Shown: piece after piece, positions 15,965 to 24,573 of the stretch
Layout: each line of letters begins with the position of its first letter
How positions within the stretch are numbered: the first letter of the stretch is position 1
Assembly (NCBI GenBank): GCA_017420605.1
Contig: JAFOIS010000190.1
Span: 1-31,940 of the forward strand
From: Lachnospiraceae bacterium
GTDB taxonomy: Bacteria; Bacillota; Clostridia; Lachnospirales; Lachnospiraceae
Direction: 5' to 3'
DNA: 31,940 nt
Notes under the pieces: generated by a model
The model's input: only the letters and a program-made list of their open reading frames with translations
The model's database searches: none
What the model was told of the DNA's origin: nothing
Program-made: the position numbers and the translations under genes

Positions 15965-16616
15965 GCGGCTGACGCTTCTTGCCGGGCATTACGGGAGCGG
16001 CAAGACGAATCTTGCGGTCAACATGGCGCTCGATCTCCGGAAAACAAGGGAGAGGGTGGCGCTTGCGGATCTCGATATCGTGAACCCCTACTTCCGGTCG
16101 AAAGACAGCGGCAGGGAGCTCATGGAAGCCGGCGTCCGTCTCATCGTTTCGGAATACGCGAATACGAACCTGGACATCCCGGCGCTGCCGCAGGAGATGT
16201 ATGCGCTCATCGACGATCCTGGCCTTTCTGCCGTCATCGACGTGGGCGGGGACGACCGGGGCGCGCTCGCACTCGGACGGCTTTCCCCGGCGATCGCCGC
16301 GGAGAACGACTACGACATGTTCCTCGTGGTCAACCGGTTCCGGCCGCTGACGCGCAGCGCGGAAGACGTGCTGCAGGTGATGCGGGAGATCGAGGAGGCG
16401 GGGCACCTTGCCTTCACCGGCATCATCGACAACTCGAACCTCGGCGCGGAGACCTCTCCGGAGGACGTTCTCGGAAGCGCCGGGTTTGCGGAGGCGGTCG
16501 CGGAAAAGACCGGCCTTCCGCTCGTTCTTACATCCGTGGACGAGGCGCTGTATCCCGCGCTTGCGGAAAAGATCGAAAATCTGTTCCCCATGCACCTGCA
16601 GAAAAGACCGGTGTAA
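15954..16616 (+). CDS. P-loop ATPase (MinD/CobQ-like) of the oxidoreductase operon
   Basis: A 220-residue soluble protein with a SIMIBI-type P-loop GHYGSGKT (11-18) close to the N-terminus. A Walker B-like segment follows (VALADLDIVNPYF), then AVIDVGGDDRGA, similar to MinD/ParA/CobQ nucleotide-binding proteins. It has no Cys motif and no membrane helix. The start overlaps the end of the ligase gene by 11 bases, and the next gene is the ferredoxin subunit, so it is translated as part of the operon. ATPases of this kind are often found beside ferredoxin-linked 2-oxoacid oxidoreductases in anaerobes. I infer a role in assembly, cluster insertion or activation of that enzyme, but the sequence does not prove it. 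Confidence 0.7.
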   Translation: MNYKRLTLLAGHYGSGKTNLAVNMALDLRKTRERVALADLDIVNPYFRSKDSGRELMEAGVRLIVSEYANTNLDIPALPQEMYALIDDPGLSAVIDVGGDDRGALALGRLSPAIAAENDYDMFLVVNRFRPLTRSAEDVLQVMREIEEAGHLAFTGIIDNSNLGAETSPEDVLGSAGFAEAVAEKTGLPLVLTSVDEALYPALAEKIENLFPMHLQKRPV

Positions 16617-16640
16617 GGGAAGAATAGGAGGATATACAAA

Positions 16641-16847
16641 ATGGCAAAGCTGACGTTCCGGACGGACGAATGCAAGGGCTGCGGCCTCTGCGTCCTGGCC
16701 TGTCCGAAAAAGATCCTGGCGATCGCGAAGGACACGATCAACAAGAAGGGGCATCATCCCGCGGAATGCGTCGACGAGGCGGCCTGCATCGCCTGCGCGT
16801 CCTGTGCGACGATGTGCCCGGACTGCATTATCCGGATCGAAAAGTGA
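16641..16847 (+). CDS. korD: 2-oxoacid:ferredoxin oxidoreductase, delta (2[4Fe-4S] ferredoxin) subunit
   Basis: A 68-residue ferredoxin-like subunit with two four-Cys motifs, CKGCGLCVLACP (from C11) and CIACASCATMCP near the C-terminus. Each holds three ligands for one [4Fe-4S] cluster and one for the other. It carries electrons between the TPP site of the complex and free ferredoxin. An AGGAGG site precedes the ATG, and the alpha subunit starts 10 bases after its stop. The delta-alpha-beta-gamma order with a separate small ferredoxin is typical of Kor/Vor enzymes. The kor symbol marks architecture only; vorD would be equally fair. Confidence 0.85.
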   Translation: MAKLTFRTDECKGCGLCVLACPKKILAIAKDTINKKGHHPAECVDEAACIACASCATMCPDCIIRIEK

Positions 16848-16857
16848 GGTGAATGTT

Positions 16858-17922
16858 GTGGCGGAAAAAGTATTGATGAAAGGCAATGAGGCGATCGCGG
16901 AAGCCGCGATCCTTGCAGGCTGCCGGCATTATTTCGGTTATCCGATCACACCGCAGACGGAGATCGCCGCCTATATGGCGAAGCGCATGCCGAAGATCGG
17001 CGGCACTTTCCTGCAGGCGGAGAGCGAGATCGCCGCGATCAACATGGTCTACGGCGTCTCTTCCGCGGGCAAGCGGGTCATGACGTCTTCGTCCTCGCCG
17101 GGCATCTCGCTGAAAGGCGAAGGCATTTCCTATCTTGCGGGCGCGGATCTTCCCGCCCTTGTCGTGAACTGCCAGAGAGGCGGCCCGGGCCTGGGCGGCA
17201 TCCAGCCGAGCCAGTCGGATTATTTCCAGGCGACGCGCGGCGGCGGACACGGCGATTACCACATGATCGTGCTGGCGCCGGATTCGGTCCAGGAAATGGC
17301 GCAGCTGACGATCAAAGGCTTTGAACTTGCGGACGAATACCGGATGACGAGCATGATCCTCGCGGACGGCACGATCGGCCAGATGATGGAACCCGTTTCC
17401 TTTGATTTCGAGATCAAGGAGGCGCCGGAAAAACCGTGGGCGACGACGGGCACCGGCATGAAGCGCCCGCATAACATTATCAACTCCCTGTACCTTAAGC
17501 CGGAGAAACTGGAAGAGACCAACATCGCCCGGTATGAGAAGTACGCTGTCGTCGAAGAAAAGGAAGCCCTGGCGGAAGAGTACATGATGGACGGGGCGGA
17601 GATCGTCCTTGCCGCTTTCGGCATCGCCGCGCGCGTCACGAAAAACGCGGTCAAGGCGGCCCGTGCCGAAGGCATCAAAGCGGGCCTTATCCGGCCGGTC
17701 ACGCTCTGGCCGTTCCCGAAGGCTTATTTCGAGAAGGCGCTCGGCACGGCTAAAGAGATGATCAGCATCGAGCTCTCCATGGGCCAGATGATCGAAGACG
17801 TCCGCCTCGCCACGCAGTGCCGGATCCCGGTATCGCTCACGAAGCGCGTCGGCGGCATGATCCCGTCGGTGGAGGAAGTTCTTTGTGCCATCCGTAAGGC
17901 GGCGGAAAGGATCGGTGATTGA
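16858..17922 (+). CDS. korA: 2-oxoacid:ferredoxin oxidoreductase, alpha subunit (KorA/VorB type)
   Basis: A 354-residue alpha subunit that forms the TPP-dependent active site with the beta subunit and contributes the pyrimidine-binding domain. The motif GYPITPQTE (from G27) is the family signature, and FLQAESEIAAINMVYG carries the Glu expected to contact TPP. The C-terminal third (LIRPVTLWPFP) is the usual domain II. I chose GTG 16858, preceded by GAGGTGA; the reading from 16804 overlaps the ferredoxin gene. Clostridial proteins of this kind are often named VorB (3-methyl-2-oxobutanoate specific), but specificity cannot be read directly. Reaction: 2-oxoacid + CoA + oxidised ferredoxin to acyl-CoA + CO2 + reduced ferredoxin, reversible. 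Confidence 0.9.
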   Translation: MAEKVLMKGNEAIAEAAILAGCRHYFGYPITPQTEIAAYMAKRMPKIGGTFLQAESEIAAINMVYGVSSAGKRVMTSSSSPGISLKGEGISYLAGADLPALVVNCQRGGPGLGGIQPSQSDYFQATRGGGHGDYHMIVLAPDSVQEMAQLTIKGFELADEYRMTSMILADGTIGQMMEPVSFDFEIKEAPEKPWATTGTGMKRPHNIINSLYLKPEKLEETNIARYEKYAVVEEKEALAEEYMMDGAEIVLAAFGIAARVTKNAVKAARAEGIKAGLIRPVTLWPFPKAYFEKALGTAKEMISIELSMGQMIEDVRLATQCRIPVSLTKRVGGMIPSVEEVLCAIRKAAERIGD

Positions 17923-17923
17923 T

Positions 17924-18691
<768 letters not shown>

Positions 18692-18695
18692 GAAG

Positions 18696-19226
18696 ATGAC
18701 CAGAGAATACTTATTTGCGGGTTTCGGCGGACAGGGACTCCTCTTTTCCGGCAAAGTGCTCGCGTACAAGGGACTCCTTGAGGATAAGAACGTCAGCTGG
18801 CTTCCGTCCTACGGGCCGGAGATGCGCGGCGGCACGGCGAACTGCAGCGTCATCATTTCCGACGAACCGGTCGGAGCACCGATCATCGCGAACCCGGACG
18901 TCCTCGTCGCCATGAACCTTCCGTCGCTCGACAAGTACGAGAGCACGGTAAAGAGCGGCGGCACGATCTTCGTCGACAATTCCCTCATCGAGCGGAAGGT
19001 CATGCGGGACGACGTGTCGGTCTACTATATCCCGGCTACGCGTCTTGCGGGCGAGATCGGCGCGCCGACGCTGGCCAACATGATCCTTGTCGGGAAGCTC
19101 CTTTCGGTCTTTGACGAATACGATGAGGAGTATGTCGGCAAGGCGCTGGCGAAATGCGTATCCGCCCGGCATAAGGATCTCCTGGAGCTCAATAAAAAGG
19201 CGATGGAGACCGGCAGAGCGTATTAA
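18696..19226 (+). CDS. korC: 2-oxoacid:ferredoxin oxidoreductase, gamma subunit
   Basis: A 176-residue gamma subunit with the family opening FAGFGGQGLLFSGKVLA and the SYGPEMRGGTANC block, both diagnostic for the POR/KOR gamma domain that helps bind CoA. AGGAGG lies 9 bases before ATG 18696. It is the last gene of the operon and a strong terminator follows 32 bases after the stop. Together with the delta, alpha and beta genes it makes a complete enzyme. Confidence 0.92.
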   Translation: MTREYLFAGFGGQGLLFSGKVLAYKGLLEDKNVSWLPSYGPEMRGGTANCSVIISDEPVGAPIIANPDVLVAMNLPSLDKYESTVKSGGTIFVDNSLIERKVMRDDVSVYYIPATRLAGEIGAPTLANMILVGKLLSVFDEYDEEYVGKALAKCVSARHKDLLELNKKAMETGRAY

Positions 19227-19258
19227 AACGGATCGAAGCAGCACAGAGAAAAAACCGG

Positions 19259-19290
19259 GGGGCACGGCATGAAAGCCGTGTCCCTTTTTT
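19259..19290 (+). terminator. Intrinsic terminator of the ligase/oxidoreductase operon
   Basis: GGGGCACGGC (19259-19268) pairs with GCCGTGTCCC (19275-19284), 10 base pairs with one G-U, followed by six T (19285-19290). Confidence 0.9.
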
Positions 19291-19393
19291 GTGTCCTGCC
19301 GGGCGCAGACCCTTTTTTATGCACAGCGCACAAAAAGAAAACGGAAGGGCGGAAGATGCATGCAAAATAAAACAAAAAACAGCCGGACCGAGG

Positions 19394-19422
19394 TTGTCAA
19401 GAGAGCGCCTGTTTGATAAACT
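19394..19422 (+). promoter_or_regulatory. Putative promoter for the rnf-nrfA cluster
   Basis: TTGTCA at 19394-19399 and TAAACT at 19417-19422, spacer 17 bases. The -10 is weak. A small hairpin (GCGTGC 19441-19446 with GCATGC 19453-19458) lies in the leader. No other clear signal is seen between 19291 and rnfC. Confidence 0.5.
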
Positions 19423-19498
19423 GTTTATAAATGGCGCACTGCGTGCTTTTTTGCATGCGCAAAAGCAGCAAGAAAATAAATTTGCAGGAGGCAGGGAG

Positions 19499-20848
19499 TT
19501 GAGAAAAACATTTCGCGGAGGGGTTCACCCCGACGACGCCAAAGCCCTGAGCCGGGATGCGGCGCTGCGCGAATACTTGCCGAAAGGGGAATGTGTCTAT
19601 CCCCTTGCCCAGCACATCGGAAAACCGGCGAAAGCCGTCGTGAAGAAAAATGATCCGGTGCTGGTCGGCCAGGTGATCGCGGAGGCGGACGGATTCGTGT
19701 CTGCCAATATCATAGCGTCCTGTTCCGGAAAGGTGAAGGCGGTCGAGAAACGCAGGACCATTTCCGGCGCGATGCAGGAATGCATCGTCGTTGAAAATGA
19801 CGGATTATTTACCGAAACGGAAGGCTTCGGCGAACGCAGGGATATATCGGCGGTCACGAAGGAAGAGATCCTCGGCGCGGTGAAGGCGGCCGGCATCATC
19901 GGCCTGGGCGGCGCGGGATTTCCGACGCACGTAAAGCTCGCGCCGAAGGATCCGGGCGCGATCCGCTACGTTATCGCGAACGGCGCGGAGTGCGAACCCT
20001 ACCTGACCGGCAATGACCAGCTGATGCGCGCGGAAGCGGACGCGATCACGGAAGGCATGGAGATCGTGCTGAAGCTGTTCCCGGAAGCGAAAGGCGTCAT
20101 TGCCATCGAGAAAAACAAACCCGAAGCGATCGCCGCGATGGAAGCGGCCTGCGCGGGAAAAGAAAACGTGAGCGTTCTCGCGCTGCCGACAAAATACCCG
20201 CAGGGCGGTGAGCGGAGCCTCATCGACGTCGTCGCCGGGAAAGATTTCCCGATCACGGCACTGCCGGCGGATGCCGGCTGCATCGTCGACAACGTCGGTA
20301 CGATCTACGCGATCCAGCGCGCGGTCTGCTATGGCGAACCGCTCTTTAAGCACGTTCTCACCCTGACGGGCGAAGCGGTCGCAACGCCCGCGAACTTCAT
20401 CGTCCGCGACGGCACGCTCGTAACCGAACTCATCGAGGAGTGCGGCGGCATCAAAGAAGGTCTGGAACTGAAGAAAGCACTGGCCGGCGGCCCGATGATG
20501 GGCTTTGCGCTGACCTCGCTCGAGGTCCCGGTCGTCAAGACGACCAACGGCATCACCCTCCTTCCGAACGACGCGGTGGCGGAAGCGGACGAAATGATGA
20601 CCGCCTGCCTGCACTGCGGGCGCTGCACCACGGTCTGCCCGCAGGGCCTGCTTCCCCAGATCATGGCGGAAGCCGTGGATATGGGCGATTTTGAACGGTA
20701 CGAGAAAAAGCTTTACGGCCTGGACTGCATCGCGTGCGGCTGCTGCACCTATGTCTGCCCGGCAAAGCGTCCGCTGACGCAGATCTTCAAGCACACGAAG
20801 GCCGAGATCATGGCAAAAAAGCGGGCTGCCGCGGGAGGTAAAAAATGA
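19499..20848 (+). CDS. rnfC: Rnf complex subunit RnfC
   Basis: Membrane-associated subunit that takes up electrons from, or passes them to, NADH in the ferredoxin:NAD+ oxidoreductase. The 449 residues include the NADH/FMN-binding loop GLGGAGFPTHVKL (about 140-152) and two C-terminal [4Fe-4S] motifs: C370, C373, C376, C380 and C410, C413, C416, C420. I chose TTG 19499: AGGAGG lies 7 bases upstream and the protein then begins MRKTFRGGVHP, as expected for the family (RGGxHP). The longer reading starts in noncoding DNA. It overlaps the next gene by 4 nt. The gene order C-DG-E-A-B is that of clostridial Rnf clusters. Confidence 0.93.
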   Translation: MRKTFRGGVHPDDAKALSRDAALREYLPKGECVYPLAQHIGKPAKAVVKKNDPVLVGQVIAEADGFVSANIIASCSGKVKAVEKRRTISGAMQECIVVENDGLFTETEGFGERRDISAVTKEEILGAVKAAGIIGLGGAGFPTHVKLAPKDPGAIRYVIANGAECEPYLTGNDQLMRAEADAITEGMEIVLKLFPEAKGVIAIEKNKPEAIAAMEAACAGKENVSVLALPTKYPQGGERSLIDVVAGKDFPITALPADAGCIVDNVGTIYAIQRAVCYGEPLFKHVLTLTGEAVATPANFIVRDGTLVTELIEECGGIKEGLELKKALAGGPMMGFALTSLEVPVVKTTNGITLLPNDAVAEADEMMTACLHCGRCTTVCPQGLLPQIMAEAVDMGDFERYEKKLYGLDCIACGCCTYVCPAKRPLTQIFKHTKAEIMAKKRAAAGGKK

Positions 20849-22419
20849 ACCCTGCCCTGAATATTTCCGCAGGTCCGCACGTAAGAGACAGAAGATCGAC
20901 GGCGTCCGTAATGCTCTGCGTGATCCTTGCCCTTATGCCGGCAACGATCGCGGGCGTATGGTTCCACGGCCTTAAGGCGCTGTACGTCGTACTCGCCTCC
21001 GTCATCACGTGCGTCCTTTCCGAGTTTGTTTTTGACGTTATCGTAAAGAAACCCAATACCATCCTGGACGGCAGCGCCGTGGTGACGGGCCTGCTCCTGG
21101 CCCTCAGCCTTTCGGCCTCCGTCCCGCTGTACATCCCGATCATCGGCGGTATCTTCGCGATCGTTGTCGTCAAGTGCTGCTTCGGCGGCCTCGGCAAGAA
21201 CTTCGTGAACCCGGCGCTGGCGGCACGGTGCTTCCTGCTCATTTCCTTCGGGCGTGTGATGACCGTCTATGAAGTCGACGGCGTATCGGCCGCGACCCCG
21301 GTGGCGGACCTCCTTGCAGGCAAGTCGGTCGATATCATAAAGCTCCTTATCGGAAACAACTGCGGCGTCATCGGATCTTCGATCCTGGGACTTGCGCTCG
21401 GCGGCCTTTTCCTGTGGATCTTCGATATCATCCACGGCCAGATCTGCTTCTCCGTCATCATTGCCTTCCTGCTTTTTGTGGGGCTGTTCGGCGGACAGGG
21501 CTTTGATCCCGGTTTCCTTGCCGCGAACCTCTTCGGCGGCGGCGTGATCATGGGCGCCTTCTTCATGGCGACGGATTATACGACGTCTCCGGTGAGCAGA
21601 CTGGGCCAGACGATCTACGGTGTGCTGATCGGTGTGCTGGGCGGTGTTTTCCGTCTGTTCGGAACCTCGGCCGATTCCTTCAGCTATTCCGTTATTATCG
21701 CGAACCTCTTCACACCGCTGATCGACATGTACATTCTTCCTAAGCCGTTCGCTTACCGGAAGAGTGCCATCGCCGCGATGAACGGCGTAGAAAAGAAACC
21801 GCTTCTTAAGCGGATCCCGAAGCCCGTCGTCGTGCTAACGGTGATCACGCTCCTTGCGGGCCTTGCGCTGAGCGGCGTCTATTCCATGACGAAGGACTCC
21901 ATCGAAGCGCAGGAGAAGGCTGCCGCCACTGCCGCTTACAAGGCGGTCTGTCCGGATGCGGAGACCTTTGAGGAGACGGAAGATGTGAAGGCGGCGATCG
22001 AAGCTCTGGCCGGCGGCGTGTACGGCTCGTCCTTCGGGCGCTGCTACATCAACGAAGCCTATGAGGCGAAGGACGCGTCCGGCAATACCGCCGGCTACGT
22101 CGTGAACGTCACGACGGCGGACGGCAATGACGAGAACATCAGCCTTGCGGTCGGCGTCAAAGCGGACGGCACCGTGAACTGCATTTCCTTTACGGAGCTC
22201 AACGAAACGCCGGGTATGGGCATGCGATGCGGCGAACCGGAGTTCATGAGCCACTTCGAAAACAAGGCGGTGAAGGAATTCAAGCTGCTGAAGGGCGGCG
22301 GAGCCTCTGCCGATGACGAGATCGACGCGATCTCCGGCGCGACCGTCACGTCCAGCGCGGTCGTCAATGCCGTGAACGCGGGCCTTGATTTCATTCATTC
22401 CGTGATGATGGAGGGCTGA
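20845..22419 (+). CDS. rnfD: Fused Rnf subunits RnfD-RnfG
   Basis: A 524-residue protein in which two normally separate subunits are joined. Residues 1 to about 315 are RnfD: multiple membrane helices and the block MATDYTTSP (241-249) with the Thr region that carries a covalent FMN in this family. Residues about 328-349 are a membrane anchor and 350-524 are the extracytoplasmic RnfG domain, with SGAT (497-500) placing T500 as the second covalent FMN site. No stop, start or ribosome site lies between the halves, and no separate rnfG is present in the cluster, so this is a real fusion and not a missed boundary. Both flavins belong to the sodium- or proton-coupled electron path of Rnf. ATG overlaps the rnfC stop. 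Confidence 0.9.
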   Translation: MNPALNISAGPHVRDRRSTASVMLCVILALMPATIAGVWFHGLKALYVVLASVITCVLSEFVFDVIVKKPNTILDGSAVVTGLLLALSLSASVPLYIPIIGGIFAIVVVKCCFGGLGKNFVNPALAARCFLLISFGRVMTVYEVDGVSAATPVADLLAGKSVDIIKLLIGNNCGVIGSSILGLALGGLFLWIFDIIHGQICFSVIIAFLLFVGLFGGQGFDPGFLAANLFGGGVIMGAFFMATDYTTSPVSRLGQTIYGVLIGVLGGVFRLFGTSADSFSYSVIIANLFTPLIDMYILPKPFAYRKSAIAAMNGVEKKPLLKRIPKPVVVLTVITLLAGLALSGVYSMTKDSIEAQEKAAATAAYKAVCPDAETFEETEDVKAAIEALAGGVYGSSFGRCYINEAYEAKDASGNTAGYVVNVTTADGNDENISLAVGVKADGTVNCISFTELNETPGMGMRCGEPEFMSHFENKAVKEFKLLKGGGASADDEIDAISGATVTSSAVVNAVNAGLDFIHSVMMEG

Positions 22420-22423
22420 GAAG

Positions 22424-23110
22424 ATGAAACCATCTGTAGAACGTCTGTATAACGGCATCATCAAGGAAAACCCGACTTTTATCCTGCTTCTCGGAATGTG
22501 CCCGACGCTTGCGGTCTCGACCCGCGCGATGAACGGTATCGGGATGGGCCTTTCCACGACGGCTGTCCTGATCCTTTCGAATCTTGTGATCTCCCTGCTC
22601 CGCAAGGTGATCCCGGATGAGGTCAGGCTTCCTTCCTATATCGTGATCGTTGCTTCGCTCGTCACGGTTACGGAACTTCTGATCAAAGGGTATCTTCCGA
22701 GCGTTTATGAAGCGCTGGGCATCTATATCCCGCTGATCGTCGTCAACTGCATCATCCTCGGCCGCGCGGAAGCCTACGCAAACAAGAATACGCCGTGGCT
22801 TTCGGTCATGGACGGCATCGGCATGGGGCTCGGCTTTACGATCGCGCTCACGCTCGCCGGTCTTGTCCGCGAGCTGCTCGGCAACGGCACGGTCTTTGAA
22901 CTGCGCGTCCTGCCGGAGAGCGTGGAGCCGATGGGTATTTTCGTACAGCCGCCGGGAGCGTTCCTCGTGATCGCGCTGTTCATCGCGATCATGAACGCGA
23001 TCGGCATCAAGACGCGGCAGAAGCAGCTCGTCGAAGGCGGTCTGTGCGACGGCAACTGCGCTGCCTGCCATGCGTCCTGTGAATCGCTGAAAGGAGGAGA
23101 GGAGAAATGA
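22424..23110 (+). CDS. rnfE: Rnf complex subunit RnfE with Cys-rich C-terminal tail
   Basis: A 228-residue integral membrane subunit with about six helices, homologous to NqrD. The start, four bases after the rnfDG stop, has a purine-rich site. The body ends at about residue 203. A short hydrophilic tail follows with C208, C212, C215 and C219 (C-x3-C-x2-C-x3-C), which could bind a metal or iron-sulfur cluster. It overlaps rnfA by 4 nt. Assignment to RnfE rather than RnfA rests on order and on the start (KPSVERLYNGIIKENPTFIL), the RnfE signature. Confidence 0.92.
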   Translation: MKPSVERLYNGIIKENPTFILLLGMCPTLAVSTRAMNGIGMGLSTTAVLILSNLVISLLRKVIPDEVRLPSYIVIVASLVTVTELLIKGYLPSVYEALGIYIPLIVVNCIILGRAEAYANKNTPWLSVMDGIGMGLGFTIALTLAGLVRELLGNGTVFELRVLPESVEPMGIFVQPPGAFLVIALFIAIMNAIGIKTRQKQLVEGGLCDGNCAACHASCESLKGGEEK

Positions 23111-23685
23111 AGACCCTGATCATGATCATGCTGGCCGGCGCCCTCATCAACAACGTCGTCCTCAATCAGTTCCTCGGCATCTGCTCCTTCCTCGGCGTTT
23201 CAAGCCGGATCAAGGCTTCTGCTTCGCTCGGCGGCGCGGTCATCTTCGTTATGACGATCGCTTCCGCGGTGGCGAGCCTGCTTTATGATCTTCTGCTGAA
23301 GCCGTACGGGCTTGACTATATGAAGACCATCGTCTTCATCCTGGTCATTGCCGCGCTGGTGCAGATCGTGGAAATGTTCCTGAAGAAAACGTCGCCGGCG
23401 ATCTATAAAGCGCTCGGCATCTACCTTCCGCTGATCACGACCAACTGCGCCGTGCTCGGCGTGGCGCTGACGAACGTCCAGAACGAGTATAACTTCATCC
23501 AGAGCGTTGTGGCCGGCTTTGGCACGGCGGTCGGCTATACCATCGCCATTGTGCTCCTTGCCAGCATCCGCACCAGGATCCGCGAAGCGGATCTGCCGCG
23601 GCCGCTCCGCGGCGCGCCGATCGTCCTGATCGCTGCCGCGCTGATGTCGATCGCTTTCATGGGCTTTTCGCATATCGCGTTCTGA
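23107..23685 (+). CDS. rnfA: Rnf complex subunit RnfA
   Basis: A 192-residue integral membrane subunit homologous to NqrE, with six predicted helices. It opens with NNVVLNQFLGICSFLGVS. The Cys in this first helix, together with CAVLGVAL later, is the conserved pair that binds an iron-sulfur centre in the RnfA/RnfE interface of related complexes. The length is standard. ATG overlaps the rnfE stop (ATGA) and rnfB begins 12 bases after its stop. Confidence 0.94.
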   Translation: MKTLIMIMLAGALINNVVLNQFLGICSFLGVSSRIKASASLGGAVIFVMTIASAVASLLYDLLLKPYGLDYMKTIVFILVIAALVQIVEMFLKKTSPAIYKALGIYLPLITTNCAVLGVALTNVQNEYNFIQSVVAGFGTAVGYTIAIVLLASIRTRIREADLPRPLRGAPIVLIAAALMSIAFMGFSHIAF

Positions 23686-23697
23686 CGGGAGGTGTAC

Positions 23698-24483
23698 ATG
23701 AACATTATTCTGATCACAACGATCTCTATCACGATCATCGGCCTTCTCGTCGGTGCCGGCCTCGTCTACGTGGGAAAGAAATTCCATGTGGACGTGGACG
23801 AGCGTGAGTCGGCCGTACGGGAAGTGCTGCCGGGCAATAACTGCGGCGCCTGCGGCTATGCGGGATGCGACGCCATGGCGGCGGCTATCGCGAAGGGCGA
23901 AGCGCAGGCAAACGGCTGCCCCGTGGGCGGTAAGCCCGTTGCGGAAAAAATCGCGGCGATCATGGGCACCGAAGCCGGTGAAGTCATCCGGAAGACCGCT
24001 TTCGTAAAGTGCAAAGGGAGCTGCGAGTACACGCAGAACCAGGCTTCCTATGTCGGCGTACAGGATTGCCGCAGCGCGGTCCTAGGCGGTCTCACTTTCA
24101 CGTCCTGCGATTTCGGCTGCCTCGGCCTCGGCTCATGCGTATCCGTCTGCCCGCAGGGCGCGATCAAGATCACAGACGGCGTTGCCTTTGTAGACAGGGA
24201 AAAATGCGTTGCCTGCGGTCTGTGCGTGAAAGCCTGCCCGAAGGGACTGATCGAACTGATCCCGTACGAGAATCACGTTGCCGTGCAGTGCTCGAACAAA
24301 GACAGAGGTCCGCAGGTGAAGAAGGTCTGCGCAGCCGGCTGTATCGGCTGCATGCTCTGCACGAAGCAGTGTGAATCCGACGCGATCCATGTAGACGCGA
24401 ATCTCGCGCACATCGATTACGAGAAGTGCACACAGTGCGGTAAATGCGCGGAGAAATGCCCGGTGAAGGTCATTACGTCATAA
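23698..24483 (+). CDS. rnfB: Rnf complex subunit RnfB (ferredoxin-interacting)
   Basis: A 261-residue subunit that exchanges electrons with soluble ferredoxin. The N-terminal membrane helix (about 2-22) is followed by the C-x2-C-x4-C-x16-C cluster motif (C49, C52, C57, C74). Several ferredoxin-type motifs follow, including CVACGLCVKACP, CIGCMLCTKQC and CTQCGKCAEKCP at the C-terminus, so at least five clusters are possible. I chose ATG 23698, with GGAGG 5 bases upstream, over GTG 23692 inside that site. It ends the rnf block. The 90-base gap to nrfA holds a 6-bp hairpin without a T-run, so read-through is likely. Confidence 0.94.
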   Translation: MNIILITTISITIIGLLVGAGLVYVGKKFHVDVDERESAVREVLPGNNCGACGYAGCDAMAAAIAKGEAQANGCPVGGKPVAEKIAAIMGTEAGEVIRKTAFVKCKGSCEYTQNQASYVGVQDCRSAVLGGLTFTSCDFGCLGLGSCVSVCPQGAIKITDGVAFVDREKCVACGLCVKACPKGLIELIPYENHVAVQCSNKDRGPQVKKVCAAGCIGCMLCTKQCESDAIHVDANLAHIDYEKCTQCGKCAEKCPVKVITS

Positions 24484-24573
24484 AGACCGGATACTGCGCG
24501 GCAAAGAACACGGCGTACTGAGAAGAAACGCCGGCAGTAATAAGACACGACCGAACAATCGGAAGGAGTCAAA

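Noticed and set aside
19289..19498. Possible 70-residue N-terminal extension of RnfC
   Set aside because: It covers the end of a terminator, a promoter and an AGGAGG site. The TTG at 19499 gives the family N-terminus.
24511..24533. Hairpin between rnfB and nrfA as a terminator
   Set aside because: Only 6 base pairs, an 11-base loop and no T-run.
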